A stretch of DNA of 64,000 nt from Maribacter zhoushanensis (GCF_029350975.1 NZ_JARKMR010000007.1:62001-126000), one strand, 5' to 3'; shown: positions 35,877 to 44,929, counted from the first letter of the stretch. Program-made: numbers and translations. The notes: generated by a model from the letters alone, not told the origin.

Positions 35877-36416
35877 TTATCTATTTACTAAATATATAAT
35901 ATCTTCTCCGTCATTTTCTTCCCACATCACCTTTACCTTCTCATCATTAATAGCATCTACCTGACGACCTCTGTAATTAGGCTGTATTGGTAAATGTCTG
36001 CTAAACCTACGATCAATTAAACATAAGAGTTCTACGTCTTTTGGTCTACCAAAAGATTGTAAAGCGGTCAATGCTGCATTTATACTTCTACCCGTATACA
36101 GCACATCATCAATTAAGACTACGTTCTTATCTTCTATTAAAAAATCAATTTTGGTTTTTGTTGCCTCTAAGGTCTTTTCTCCCCTTCTAAAATCGTCCCG
36201 ATAAAACGTAATATCCAAAAAACCTAAATCAATCTGCTTCACCTTATATTCTTCTTTTAGAATCTTAGTTAGGCGTTGCGCAAGAAACTTGCCCCTAGGT
36301 TGAATGCCTATTAAAACTGTATTTTCAAAACTTAAGTGATTCTCAAGAAGCTGACAAGCCAATCTATGCAGGATGATATTGATTTCTTTGGAAGAGAGTA
36401 AAACTTTTTGACTCAT
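35877..36416 (-). CDS. pyrR: Bifunctional pyr operon regulator / uracil phosphoribosyltransferase (start corrected)
   Basis: Phosphoribosyltransferase fold; the PRPP motif VVLIDDVLYTGRS is at residues 99-111 counting from the ATG. In Firmicutes PyrR binds pyr mRNA to attenuate it and also has UPRT activity. The frame is open to a GTG at 36425, but the ATG at 36416 gives the usual start MSQKVLLSSKEI, so the latter is preferred. The promoter box at 36450-36443 leaves a leader of only about 20 nt, too short for a PyrR attenuator, so the role may be mainly enzymatic or act elsewhere. Confidence 0.93.
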   Translation of the reverse strand: MSQKVLLSSKEINIILHRLACQLLENHLSFENTVLIGIQPRGKFLAQRLTKILKEEYKVKQIDLGFLDITFYRDDFRRGEKTLEATKTKIDFLIEDKNVVLIDDVLYTGRSINAALTALQSFGRPKDVELLCLIDRRFSRHLPIQPNYRGRQVDAINDEKVKVMWEENDGEDIIYLVNR

Positions 36417-36442
36417 AATTGGCACCCGTGCTTTTAGCTAAA

Positions 36443-36450
36443 CAAAAATA
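36443..36450 (-). promoter_or_regulatory. -7 promoter element (TATTTTTG) of pyrR-pyrB, with adjacent inverted repeat
   Basis: TATTTTTG on the minus strand lies 26 nt before the pyrR ATG. A short inverted repeat TAGATA-ATTC-TATCTA (36449-36464) overlaps its edge and fills the spacer toward -33, a place where an operator would act. Whether a protein binds there is unknown. Confidence 0.55.
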
Positions 36451-36529
36451 GATAATTCTATCTAAACTTTGACAGCTTATATTATGAAGTAAATTCGAAA
36501 AATTAATTTTAGTACGCTAAAATATAATT

Positions 36530-37258
36530 CTACAAGCCTAAAATAGAAAAGAAAGCTTCTTTATGACTCTCACCAATAGGTATACGCATATCATTTATAA
36601 CAATTCTATTACGTTGAACCGTTTTAATATAATCAACATTGACAAGATATGATTTATGCACTCTAAGAAACTGATTAGAAGGTAATTTGTTCATAATCTC
36701 CTTAAAACTCATCAAAGTAAGAATGGTCTTATTGGTATTAGCTATATGAATTTTTAAATAGTCCTTTAAGCCTTGTACGTACTCAATTTGGTCTAAATCA
36801 ATTTTTATACTCTCATATTCTGCTTTAACAAAAATGAACTTTTTTTCTACTGAATTATCGCCTGCGGATGAGAAAACATTTGCTTCCATAATTGGTTCTT
36901 GTTTTTTAGAAATTAAATCCTGTACTCTAGAAACGGATTTTATAAAACGATGATACGGTATTGGTTTTACCAAATAATCTACTGCATTCAACTCAAAACC
37001 ATCAACTGCATACTGCGAATAAGCTGTCGTGAAAATGAATAAAGGTCTATTATCTAAAGTACCCATGAAATCTATGCCATTGATTTGTGGCATTTCTATG
37101 TCACAAAAAATCAAGTCAATTTTCTTTTCTTTGATTTCCGTTATAGCATCTAACGGATTTGTGTAGGTGTTTACCAATTCAATAAAATCTAACTTTTCAC
37201 AGTACCCAGAAAGTATTTCAATAGCTAGTGGCTCATCATCTATAATTATACATTTCAT
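36530..37258 (-). CDS. LytTR-family response regulator
   Basis: 242 aa. The receiver domain has acidic residues D7-D8 and phosphoacceptor D53 (IFCDIEMPQ). The C-terminal LytTR DNA-binding domain carries FVKAEYESIKIDLDQIEYVQGLKDYLKIH and FLRVHKSYLVNVDYI. Its sensor kinase gene lies 3 nt upstream. LytTR regulators of this type control neighbouring envelope genes in many bacteria, so the adjacent Kelch/DUF4270 genes are reasonable but untested targets. Confidence 0.94.
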   Translation of the reverse strand: MKCIIIDDEPLAIEILSGYCEKLDFIELVNTYTNPLDAITEIKEKKIDLIFCDIEMPQINGIDFMGTLDNRPLFIFTTAYSQYAVDGFELNAVDYLVKPIPYHRFIKSVSRVQDLISKKQEPIMEANVFSSAGDNSVEKKFIFVKAEYESIKIDLDQIEYVQGLKDYLKIHIANTNKTILTLMSFKEIMNKLPSNQFLRVHKSYLVNVDYIKTVQRNRIVINDMRIPIGESHKEAFFSILGL

Positions 37259-37261
37259 AGG

Positions 37262-38290
37262 CTAGATTGTTTTTTGGTAAATAGTTAACGACACTTCATA
37301 ATCTTTACCGTCATTATCAACTTTAAGGTTATGTAACCCTGGATAAATTAATTCTAATTGATTTCTGATATTTTCTAAGCCAATACCTGAGTTTTTAGTA
37401 GGCTCTTTAAAGATTCCAATTTTGTTCTTTACATTTAAATAAACAGAAGCGTCTGTTATAGTCAACGTAATTTTTACATAAGTTTTACCTTTATAGTCTG
37501 TACCATACTTAAATGCATTTTCTATAAATGAAATAAACAATAAAGGTGGCACTGCCCTACCCCTATCTTCTCCTGTTATTTTTAAAGACACATTCTCACT
37601 ATCTGATAATCTTAAACGCTGTAACTGTATGTAACTTTTTATATAATCTATTTCCTTATTTAGGGGTACCAAATCTTTATCTGCCTCATAGATCATGTAC
37701 CTCATTAATTCAGATAAATCCACTATAGCTTCTGAAGTATCTGGTGATTTTTTTACAGAAAGCGCGTAAATTGTATTCAGGGAATTGAATAAAAAATGTG
37801 GATTCAATTGCGCTTTCAAAAACTGCAACTCTGACTTTATACTCTCTTTTTCAACGGATAATCTTAAATTCTCATTACGTTTCCACTCCACATACATTCT
37901 TAAGATGGCACTGATAACATAAGGTATGGCAAGACTTACAAAAGATCTATAATATGGCATTATCATAAAACCTCTTGGTCGTTCCCTGTCCATGAAAAAA
38001 TTTTCTGGAAACCTGGGTTCATAAAAATGATTCAACAATAAAGCGGAAACTACTAAGAGACCCAACGATAAAATAAAATATGATAACACACTTTTTTTTA
38101 ATAAAAATTCTGGGACTAGATAGAAATAGTTAAAATAAAAAAGAATGATAATAACAAGAAGCTTCGGAAATACATCTGAAGGAATTGGTCTTGCATTATT
38201 TAAAATAGGATAAAAAATAAATCCATATAATAATATCCATAAACTAATATGAACTACTATTTGAACCCTATTTTTAAAAATTGCTTGCAT
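37262..38290 (-). CDS. Sensor histidine kinase, LytS/YehU type
   Basis: 342 aa. Four N-terminal membrane helices (about residues 9-30, 42-60, 68-88 and 115-133). Then comes a His_kinase domain with the phosphorylated H165 in QLNPHFLFNSLNTIYAL, and a short HATPase region with FIENAFKYGTDYKG and NSGIGLENIRNQLELIYPG. It has no extracellular ligand domain, so the signal is probably sensed in the membrane. Partner of the downstream LytTR regulator. Confidence 0.94.
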   Translation of the reverse strand: MQAIFKNRVQIVVHISLWILLYGFIFYPILNNARPIPSDVFPKLLVIIILFYFNYFYLVPEFLLKKSVLSYFILSLGLLVVSALLLNHFYEPRFPENFFMDRERPRGFMIMPYYRSFVSLAIPYVISAILRMYVEWKRNENLRLSVEKESIKSELQFLKAQLNPHFLFNSLNTIYALSVKKSPDTSEAIVDLSELMRYMIYEADKDLVPLNKEIDYIKSYIQLQRLRLSDSENVSLKITGEDRGRAVPPLLFISFIENAFKYGTDYKGKTYVKITLTITDASVYLNVKNKIGIFKEPTKNSGIGLENIRNQLELIYPGLHNLKVDNDGKDYEVSLTIYQKTI

Positions 38291-38297
38291 AAAGTAA

Positions 38298-38639
38298 TTA
38301 GTGATCTACCACAGTAGAAATATTCAATTCTACTAAGTCTGATGGCAACAACATTGGAGACTCTCCATCTTCTATTTTCGATAATACCAGACTAGCTGTT
38401 TTTAAGGCTTGTTCTTCTGTTTCAAACTTTTGCTTACCAGATAATCCAGGAATATATTCCTGTAAAATAATTACTTTCTCTCCCCTCATAATTTGATAAC
38501 CATATCCATCATTTAAATCTACAACCTCGCTATGAAATAGTTGACTTGGACTTGTTGCAGATTGATTATAAATGGAATAGCCAAACACTAACGCCAAAAA
38601 TAGCACAATAACTACCGAGTATTTTATAGTAGAACTCAT
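38298..38639 (-). CDS. DUF4907 family membrane-anchored protein (start corrected)
   Basis: 113 aa when started at the ATG at 38639 (MSSTIKYSVVIVLFLALVFGY). The frame is open 30 nt further, but the extra residues precede the natural Lys-plus-hydrophobic signal anchor and look non-coding. After the anchor (residues 6-25) comes a small domain with FHSEVVDLNDGYGYQIMRGEKVIILQEYIPGLSG, followed by FETEEQALKTASLVLSKI. This recalls DUF4907, which often sits beside Kelch proteins in Bacteroidota. It lies 7 nt upstream of the kinase gene and may modulate it. Confidence 0.7.
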   Translation of the reverse strand: MSSTIKYSVVIVLFLALVFGYSIYNQSATSPSQLFHSEVVDLNDGYGYQIMRGEKVIILQEYIPGLSGKQKFETEEQALKTASLVLSKIEDGESPMLLPSDLVELNISTVVDH

Positions 38640-38713
38640 AAATAAATGTTTAAAAATGGGCCAATCCACTCAGATTGACCCAAAAAATTAACAATTGCAC
38701 TCACTATGAAAAG

Positions 38714-39706
38714 TTAATCTTCCTCTTCGTACTCATCTTGAGGAAAGAATTCATCTAAATCATCTAGGTATAAAGTACCCGTTCTACCCATTCCTATAAA
38801 TACACGACTACCATTAGAAAATGCTATCGCATCTTGTCTTGTAGCTCCTTCAAAAGAAGTTTTTTGCTCCCACTCATCTGATACTGGATCATACTCCCAA
38901 ACCGTATTGGTAGCACCACCTAATTCACCTGTTGCTATATAACCGTACCCATTTAATGCAAAACCAACAGCATTACTTCTTTGTACGGCATAATCATCTT
39001 CTTCATCTAAATCTAATTTCTTTGTCCAGCTTTCTGTTGTTGGATCAAACACCCAGAAATCATCCAAGTAAACCCCGTTAGAAACACCTGTACCTAAATA
39101 CACCAAACCATCAATTGTAAAGGTCGTTGCCGATCTTCTTTTGTTTCCTCCAAAGCCTACTAGCTCTGTCCAAGAATCATTGGCTGGGTTATACTTCCAA
39201 AAATCTTTTCTATCATTTTCACCATCATAACCAGTACCAACATAACCAAACCCATTAGCACCAAAACCAACTGCACTTCTTCTAGCAGTCGTTAAAGGCG
39301 CAATTTCCGTCCATGTATTTGATGCAGTATTATAGCTATAAAAATCTGTTAATTCATCAACCCCATCATAGCCAGACCCAATATAACCTGTACCGTCAAT
39401 TTCAAACCCTACTGCAGCATTTCTGGCAGCACCAGGAAAATCTGCTTTCTGAGACCAGTAATCTCCTTCTATATCATATGCCCAAAATGAAGCTAAATAA
39501 TCATCACCATCATACCCAACACCCATATAGCCAACATTGTCAATTGTAAAGCCAGACATACTACTTCTTGGGCTACCGTCAAATACAGATTTATCTACCC
39601 AGTTTCCTAAATCGTCACCGTCATCATCACTTGAACAACTTGTAATTACCATGGCCAATAGCGCTATACCAGTAATCTTGTACACATACGATTTTCTTTT
39701 ATTCAT
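38714..39706 (-). CDS. Kelch-repeat surface lipoprotein
   Basis: 330 aa. Type II signal peptide ending at the lipobox ITSC (Cys at about residue 24), followed at once by SSDDDGDD, which resembles the surface lipoprotein export signal of Bacteroidota (an acidic run just after the Cys). Six Kelch-type repeats follow, with the recurring phrase GxGYxGxGYDG and Trp near the end of each blade (EIDGTGYIGSGYDG, ANGFGYVGTGYDG, LNGYGYIATGELG). This predicts a beta-propeller outside the cell, possibly binding a glycan or protein. First gene of Kelch-DUF4907-kinase-regulator. Confidence 0.9.
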   Translation of the reverse strand: MNKRKSYVYKITGIALLAMVITSCSSDDDGDDLGNWVDKSVFDGSPRSSMSGFTIDNVGYMGVGYDGDDYLASFWAYDIEGDYWSQKADFPGAARNAAVGFEIDGTGYIGSGYDGVDELTDFYSYNTASNTWTEIAPLTTARRSAVGFGANGFGYVGTGYDGENDRKDFWKYNPANDSWTELVGFGGNKRRSATTFTIDGLVYLGTGVSNGVYLDDFWVFDPTTESWTKKLDLDEEDDYAVQRSNAVGFALNGYGYIATGELGGATNTVWEYDPVSDEWEQKTSFEGATRQDAIAFSNGSRVFIGMGRTGTLYLDDLDEFFPQDEYEEED

Positions 39707-39741
39707 TATTTTTTTGTTTTAAGGTTCTTTCAATTCAAGAT

Positions 39742-39749
39742 CAAATCTA
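39742..39749 (-). promoter_or_regulatory. -7 promoter element (TAGATTTG) of the Kelch gene
   Basis: TAGATTTG on the minus strand, 35 nt before the ATG; the same box as at 17592. No TTG at an ideal distance. Confidence 0.55.
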
Positions 39750-39921
39750 CTAGAGACCCTAGCGTTGAAAAAAACACAATAGATTAAGGTTGATTTTTAA
39801 CATACCAAACCCTAGTTTTTATCTACGAACACAAACTTTTGATTAATAGTTCAAATAACAGGGTTTATCCCTTAACATTCACGATTCGTCTATTCAGGTT
39901 TTTACAACCACGCTTGGTATT

Positions 39922-39929
39922 TAGCTTTG
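39922..39929 (+). promoter_or_regulatory. -7 promoter element (TAGCTTTG) of the DUF4270 gene
   Basis: TAGCTTTG lies 18 nt before the ATG at 39948. With the box at 39742-39749 it defines a divergent promoter region of about 170 bp where a shared regulator could act. Confidence 0.55.
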
Positions 39930-39947
39930 AGAAAAATTAATTTCTAA

Positions 39948-41288
39948 ATGAAGGTGTTCTTAAACAAACTACGTGCGCTCTACATCATTATAGTAGGCGG
40001 TTTCCTCGCTTTTGTCGCTTATTCTTGTAGCGATGATATTTACAATGATTCTGAATTTGTTGCCGGCGAAACTTTTACAGACAGTAATATTCGACTTATA
40101 CTGATAGACACTTTAACGGTCAGTACATCTACTATGAAGTTTGATAGTATTGTCACTTCAGAATCTACTAGAATACTATTAGGAAAATATACAGATACCG
40201 TATTCGGTACCGTTACTGCCTCTAGTTATATGCAGTTTCTACCAGAAACTTATACGATAGATTCAGAGGCTGTTTTTGATAGTATTGTTATGGTATTGGG
40301 GTATGACAACTATTATTATAATGATACGCTCCAGAAAAATACTATTCATATTAAAAAAATTAATGAGAGTCTAAAACCAGAAAACGATGATTATTTCTAC
40401 AATACAAGCAAAATTGGTTATGATGAAGATGATCTAGGGTTTTTTGAATACACCCCCAGACCTTTGGCAGGCGATTCTATAACTATAAAACTCATAGACG
40501 ATTTTGGTAATGAAGTGTTTTCTAAACTTCAAGAAAAAGATATTGTAAACATTGATGAGTATCGAGATTATTTTAAAGGTATTGGCCTCTTGCCAGATGA
40601 TGTTGATGATGGGTCTGTTATTGGTTTTTCTAAATCTTCTGAAAATACCTATATGCGTTTATACTATAGTACAGATACTGAATATGAATCTGAACAAGAT
40701 TATCTTGATATTCAAATAGATGCAACTACCACTCCTATTCCATTTTTTAACAGTATCACGGCAGACGACCCTATAACTCCTTTACAGAGTTTAACAGACA
40801 GCAAGACCAATCTTGAAAGCGCAGACTCTAATAATCAAAGTTATATACAAGCCGGTATAGGTATAGCTATGCGTGTGCAATTCCCTAGCATTAAAAGTCT
40901 TTATGACATACCTGGCAGTGGTACAATTTTAGACGGCACTTTAAAAATAAAACCTGTAGCCCAATCATACAATGATCATTTAAAACTAAGAGACACTCTT
41001 GCTGTTTATGTGGTTGATCAAAACAATGAATTAACAGAAACTTTATCATCTACCTCATACGCTATTCTTAATAGGGATAATCAAGAATTTAATGATATCT
41101 ATTATGAAATACCCATATCCTATTATTTAGAGGAGTTGCAATTAAATGATAGAGATATCGATGATGCTTTGATATTGCTTCCTCCTGATTATAATTCCAC
41201 AGTTGATAGATTTATACTCAACGGAAACGGCAATGGCGAAAATGAAACAGTTTTAGAATTAACATACGGAGTATACGATGAAGATTAA
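39948..41288 (+). CDS. DUF4270 family surface lipoprotein
   Basis: 446 aa. An N-terminal hydrophobic segment ends in the lipobox VAYSC (Cys about residue 27), followed by SDDIYNDSE, an acidic run resembling the lipoprotein export signal to the cell surface. The body is beta-rich with many Tyr/Asp/Ser and the sequence TEYESEQDYLDIQI. It matches the general form of DUF4270 proteins of Bacteroidota. Its stop overlaps the start of the outer membrane protein gene by 11 nt. Function unknown; pairing with a barrel protein suggests a surface complex. Confidence 0.8.
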   Translation: MKVFLNKLRALYIIIVGGFLAFVAYSCSDDIYNDSEFVAGETFTDSNIRLILIDTLTVSTSTMKFDSIVTSESTRILLGKYTDTVFGTVTASSYMQFLPETYTIDSEAVFDSIVMVLGYDNYYYNDTLQKNTIHIKKINESLKPENDDYFYNTSKIGYDEDDLGFFEYTPRPLAGDSITIKLIDDFGNEVFSKLQEKDIVNIDEYRDYFKGIGLLPDDVDDGSVIGFSKSSENTYMRLYYSTDTEYESEQDYLDIQIDATTTPIPFFNSITADDPITPLQSLTDSKTNLESADSNNQSYIQAGIGIAMRVQFPSIKSLYDIPGSGTILDGTLKIKPVAQSYNDHLKLRDTLAVYVVDQNNELTETLSSTSYAILNRDNQEFNDIYYEIPISYYLEELQLNDRDIDDALILLPPDYNSTVDRFILNGNGNGENETVLELTYGVYDED

Positions 41289-42528
41289 CCAAATTATATT
41301 TATTACTATAGCAGCATTATTTGCAATGCAACAAACTTCAGCGCAATCTGAAGCTTTGACTAGCTCACCATACTCATTATATGGTTTAGGGGTAATTAAC
41401 CAAACCAGTATTGGTAAATTCAATAGTTTAGGATACAGCGGTATTGGAATAAAATCCCCATATGAACTTAACAATCTTAACCCTGCCAATTACTCACTTA
41501 TTCCTCAAAATTCATTTTTATACGATATTGGTGTAACAGGTGAGTTTAACAGCTATAGCAATACTTCTTCTGCTGAAGAGAAATCTAATGTAAATTTTTC
41601 CAATCTCGCATTCGGGTTTAGAATAATGGAAAATTTGGGTGCAGGTATTACCATGGTTCCTTATAGTGATGTTGGCTATTCATTACTTGGCGTAAGTAGC
41701 AATATTGAAGGATCTACCGATTCTTTTAAAAGTAATGTAACAGGACTAGGTGGATTAAATGATATTAGACTAAATGTTGGTTATGCGATTATGCCTAAAT
41801 TAAGATTAGGTCTTAGTGCCTCTTTCTTATTTGGGAACATAGAAGAAACAGAGTCATTTATTTACAATACTTCTACCTTTGAGTCTATAGAAAAAACAAA
41901 TTATAGCGGTGCAAGATTAGGTTTTGGATTTCAATATGATATCAATGATAAATTAACCATAGGTAGTACCGTACAATTACCTACAAGCTTAAATGGCAAT
42001 CTAAAAAGGTCTGTAGACAAATCTATATCTGGAATAGCAATTTCTGTTGAAGATGAGAGCTCTGATAATGTTTCTGATTTTAAACTACCACTTGAACTAG
42101 GTTTTGGTCTAAGCCTTAAGCCTATTAAGGAATTGACTTTTAGCGCAGACTACAAGAAAAACTTTTGGACAGACACCGATCAATCTGAAAATATTGGCAG
42201 TTATGAAGACCAAGATATTTATGCCTTCGGGTTAGAATTCATTCAAGACCCTACTAGCTACAAATATGGTCAAAGACTAGCATACAGACTAGGTTACAAT
42301 TATGACAACGGATACTTGGCAATAGGCGACAACAAAGTAGAAGGCTATAATTTTACAGCGGGTATAGGTATACCAACCAGTAGAGGTACACACTCCATGA
42401 TCAATCTTTCATACAGCTATGGCTCTAAGGGACTTTTACAAAACGTATTGGTAAAAGAGAACTTTCACTTAGTAACGTTGAACTTGAGCTTAGAAGACAT
42501 TTGGTTTGTAAAGAAGAAGGTGTACTAA
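41278..42528 (+). CDS. Outer membrane beta-barrel protein (porin-like)
   Basis: 416 aa. Signal peptide to about residue 22 (cleavage after TSAQS), then alternating amphipathic strands with aromatic girdles. SPYSLYGLGVINQTSIGKFNSLGYSGIGI at the N-terminus and many GLGLS/GYAI/LGFGF repeats point to a FadL- or PorP-like barrel. The final strand ends in VKKKVY. Start overlaps DUF4270 by 11 nt, so the pair is translationally coupled. Likely surface-lipoprotein partner, substrate not known. Confidence 0.85.
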   Translation: MKINQIIFITIAALFAMQQTSAQSEALTSSPYSLYGLGVINQTSIGKFNSLGYSGIGIKSPYELNNLNPANYSLIPQNSFLYDIGVTGEFNSYSNTSSAEEKSNVNFSNLAFGFRIMENLGAGITMVPYSDVGYSLLGVSSNIEGSTDSFKSNVTGLGGLNDIRLNVGYAIMPKLRLGLSASFLFGNIEETESFIYNTSTFESIEKTNYSGARLGFGFQYDINDKLTIGSTVQLPTSLNGNLKRSVDKSISGIAISVEDESSDNVSDFKLPLELGFGLSLKPIKELTFSADYKKNFWTDTDQSENIGSYEDQDIYAFGLEFIQDPTSYKYGQRLAYRLGYNYDNGYLAIGDNKVEGYNFTAGIGIPTSRGTHSMINLSYSYGSKGLLQNVLVKENFHLVTLNLSLEDIWFVKKKVY

Positions 42529-42652
42529 TTTAAAAAAATAAATACTTATTAAAACAATAAATTATGAAGTGAATTATACTTCTATTATTAAAATCTCCAT
42601 TAGTAATTCATTTTTTTGGAACCGTAATAGGAACTGAGAATTATGGATATTG

Positions 42653-42683
42653 AAAAAAGCCTAGATGAATAATCTAGGCTTTT
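42653..42683 (+). terminator. Terminator-like hairpin
   Basis: GCCTAGAT (42659-42666) pairs with ATCTAGGC (42672-42679), flanked by an A run and TTTTA. It is about 125 nt past the barrel gene stop, so it probably ends the DUF4270-barrel transcript. Confidence 0.8.
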
Positions 42684-42752
42684 ACATTTATTCTTCTCAA
42701 CTATATATATAATTGAATATATCGCTACTTTAACACAACTGTCAATATTACC

Positions 42753-42799
42753 TATAGGAGCTTCATGACTTGGCTATGCTACTTCAGTCATACCCTATA
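42753..42799. repeat. Nested inverted repeat in the gene-free gap
   Basis: TATAGG (42753-42758) pairs with CCTATA (42794-42799), and inside it ATGACT (42765-42770) pairs with AGTCAT (42786-42791). This could make one long imperfect stem with two helical parts and a 15-nt apical loop. No T-tract follows on either side, so it is not a simple terminator. Confidence 0.5.
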
Positions 42800-42903
42800 A
42801 GTCTCTTGCACCAATCATAATTTCCTAACGATACTATTAACCTACAATCTGGAAACTTAAGTTGCTTTACCAAATATATCATCTCAATCAAAGCCTAAAA
42901 AAC

Positions 42904-42933
42904 AAAAAGCCCGGATATATATATCCGGGCTTT
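42904..42933 (-). terminator. Terminator of rpsA
   Basis: A perfect palindrome, AAAGCCCGGATATAT followed by its exact complement (42906-42933), with a T-rich tail on the minus strand. It lies 38 nt past the rpsA stop. Confidence 0.9.
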
Positions 42934-42971
42934 AATCTATCATCCTTTTTCAAGAATGTGTACTAATGAAA

Positions 42972-44807
42972 TTACTTCTTCTTAGAATCAGCTTCCATTT
43001 TGTCTTTCAACGCTTGTAGTGCATCGTTAGCATCACCTAAAGTAGGCTTAGCTTCATCTGCGCTAGCTGCTTGTCTTTTGACAGCTGCTTTTACATTACG
43101 TTGCTCCTCTTCACGGAAAATAGCAGTATGACTAGCTACTACACGTTTGAAGTCTTTATTGAACTCAATAATCTTGAATTCAGCTTCATCGCCTTTACCT
43201 AGTTTCTTACCATCTTCTTTCTCTAAATGACGTTGAGGAATGAATGCAGTAATATCTTCGTTAAATTCAATTGTTGCACCTTTATCAACTACATCAGAAA
43301 TGGTTGCTGTATGAACTGTACCCAAAGCGAATTCAGTTTCATATTTATCCCATGGGTTTTCAGTAGTTTGCTTATGACCTAAGCTTAACTTACGACCATC
43401 AACATCTAATTCTAATACTTCAACTTCTAAAGTATCACCTACGTTAGTAAACTCAGATGGATGCTTGATTTTCTTAGTCCAAGAAAGATCAGAGATGTAA
43501 ATTAAACCGTCAATACCTTCTTCTAGCTCAACAAAAACACCAAAGTTTGTAAAGTTTCTTACAATACCTTTATGCTTAGAACCTACAGGGTATTTAGTAG
43601 TAATATCAGTCCAAGGGTCTGGAGTCAATTGCTTGATACCAAGAGACATTTTACGATCTTCACGATCCAATGTCAATACAACCGCTTCAACCTCATCACC
43701 AACTTTTACGAAATCTTGTGCTGAACGCAAGTGCGTAGACCAAGACATTTCAGATACGTGGATAAGACCTTCAACACCTTCAACAACTTCAATGAACGCG
43801 CCATAATCAGCTATAACAACTACTTTACCTTTTACTTTATCACCAATCTTAATTTCATCAGATAAAGCTTCCCAAGGGTGCTTCTCTAATTGCTTAAGAC
43901 CTAATTGAATTCTAGATTTGTTTTCATCAAAATCAAGAATTACAACATTTAATTTCTGATCTAATTCAACAACCTCGTTCGGGTGGTTGATTCTACTCCA
44001 AGAAAGGTCAGTAATGTGAACTAAACCATCAACACCACCAAGATCAATAAACACACCGTATGAAGTAATGTTTTTAACAACACCTTCTAATACTTGTCCT
44101 TTTTCTAATTGGCTAATGATTTCTTTCTTCTGTTCTTCAATATCAGCTTCAATTAGAGCTTTATGAGAAACAACAACGTTCTTAAATTCGTGATTGATTT
44201 TTACAACCTTGAATTCCATTGTTTTGTTAACATACTGATCGTAATCACGAATAGGCTTAACATCAATTTGAGAACCTGGCAAGAAAGCTTCAATACCAAA
44301 TACGTCAACGATCATACCACCTTTAGTTCTGCACTTAACAAAACCACTAACGATTTCCTCTTTGTCATGAGCCGCATTAACACGGTCCCAAGCCATAATA
44401 GTTCTCGCCTTTCTGTGAGACAATACTAATTGACCACTTTTATCCTCACGAATATCGATCAATACCTCTACTTTGTCACCAACTTTTAAACCTGGGTTGT
44501 AACGAAATTCGTTCAACGAAATTACACCTTCAGATTTTGCGTTAATATCAATGATAGCTTCTCTATCAGTAATATAAACAACCTTACCTTCTACTACTTC
44601 CTCATCGGCAGTATCTACGAAGTTTTCGGCAACTAATTCTTCAAATTCCTTTAATTTAGAATCATCAACACGCTCAATTCCTTGCTCGTATTTTTCCCAG
44701 TTAAAGTTTTCTAAGAATTCTTTTGGATCTTGCTGTGGAGTTTCAACAGCTTGTTGTGTTGCTTCAGTAGTAGCTTCTACCTCTGCGTTTGTTTTTTCTT
44801 CAGCCAT
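42972..44807 (-). CDS. rpsA: 30S ribosomal protein S1
   Basis: 611 aa. Bacteroidota S1 has an acidic Glu/Gln-rich N-terminal extension and then six OB-fold S1 repeats. Here the repeats begin near residue 55 (VVEGKVVYITDREAIIDI), and repeats 3-5 are the clearest: LEGVVKNITSYGVFIDLGGVDGLVHITDLSW, VKGKVVVIADYGAFIEVVEGVEGLIHVSEMSW and HKGIVRNFTNFGVFVELEEGIDGLIYISDLSW. It ends in a short Ala/Lys-rich tail. S1 helps the ribosome bind mRNA; here most mRNAs lack Shine-Dalgarno motifs. A long leader of about 115 nt precedes it. Confidence 0.97.
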   Translation of the reverse strand: MAEEKTNAEVEATTEATQQAVETPQQDPKEFLENFNWEKYEQGIERVDDSKLKEFEELVAENFVDTADEEVVEGKVVYITDREAIIDINAKSEGVISLNEFRYNPGLKVGDKVEVLIDIREDKSGQLVLSHRKARTIMAWDRVNAAHDKEEIVSGFVKCRTKGGMIVDVFGIEAFLPGSQIDVKPIRDYDQYVNKTMEFKVVKINHEFKNVVVSHKALIEADIEEQKKEIISQLEKGQVLEGVVKNITSYGVFIDLGGVDGLVHITDLSWSRINHPNEVVELDQKLNVVILDFDENKSRIQLGLKQLEKHPWEALSDEIKIGDKVKGKVVVIADYGAFIEVVEGVEGLIHVSEMSWSTHLRSAQDFVKVGDEVEAVVLTLDREDRKMSLGIKQLTPDPWTDITTKYPVGSKHKGIVRNFTNFGVFVELEEGIDGLIYISDLSWTKKIKHPSEFTNVGDTLEVEVLELDVDGRKLSLGHKQTTENPWDKYETEFALGTVHTATISDVVDKGATIEFNEDITAFIPQRHLEKEDGKKLGKGDEAEFKIIEFNKDFKRVVASHTAIFREEEQRNVKAAVKRQAASADEAKPTLGDANDALQALKDKMEADSKKK

Positions 44808-44929
44808 TTGCTGATTAATAATTTGTATTCCATAACCTTATCAAGACTTAGGCAACAACTATGAAAGTAGTTATATTTATTTGTTTATCTAATCCCTTTT
44901 TCTCTTGACTTCCTTGCAAAAAAGGTGTG

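Larger units (their letters stand above)
42529..42971. other. 443-bp gene-free gap with three hairpins
   Basis: No reading frame or RNA family is recognised here. It contains a terminator-like hairpin at 42653-42683, a nested inverted repeat at 42753-42799 and the rpsA terminator at 42904-42933. The rest is AT-rich with no repeat that I can support. It is the longest stretch without any gene in the window, and it lies between two convergent transcripts. Confidence 0.8.
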
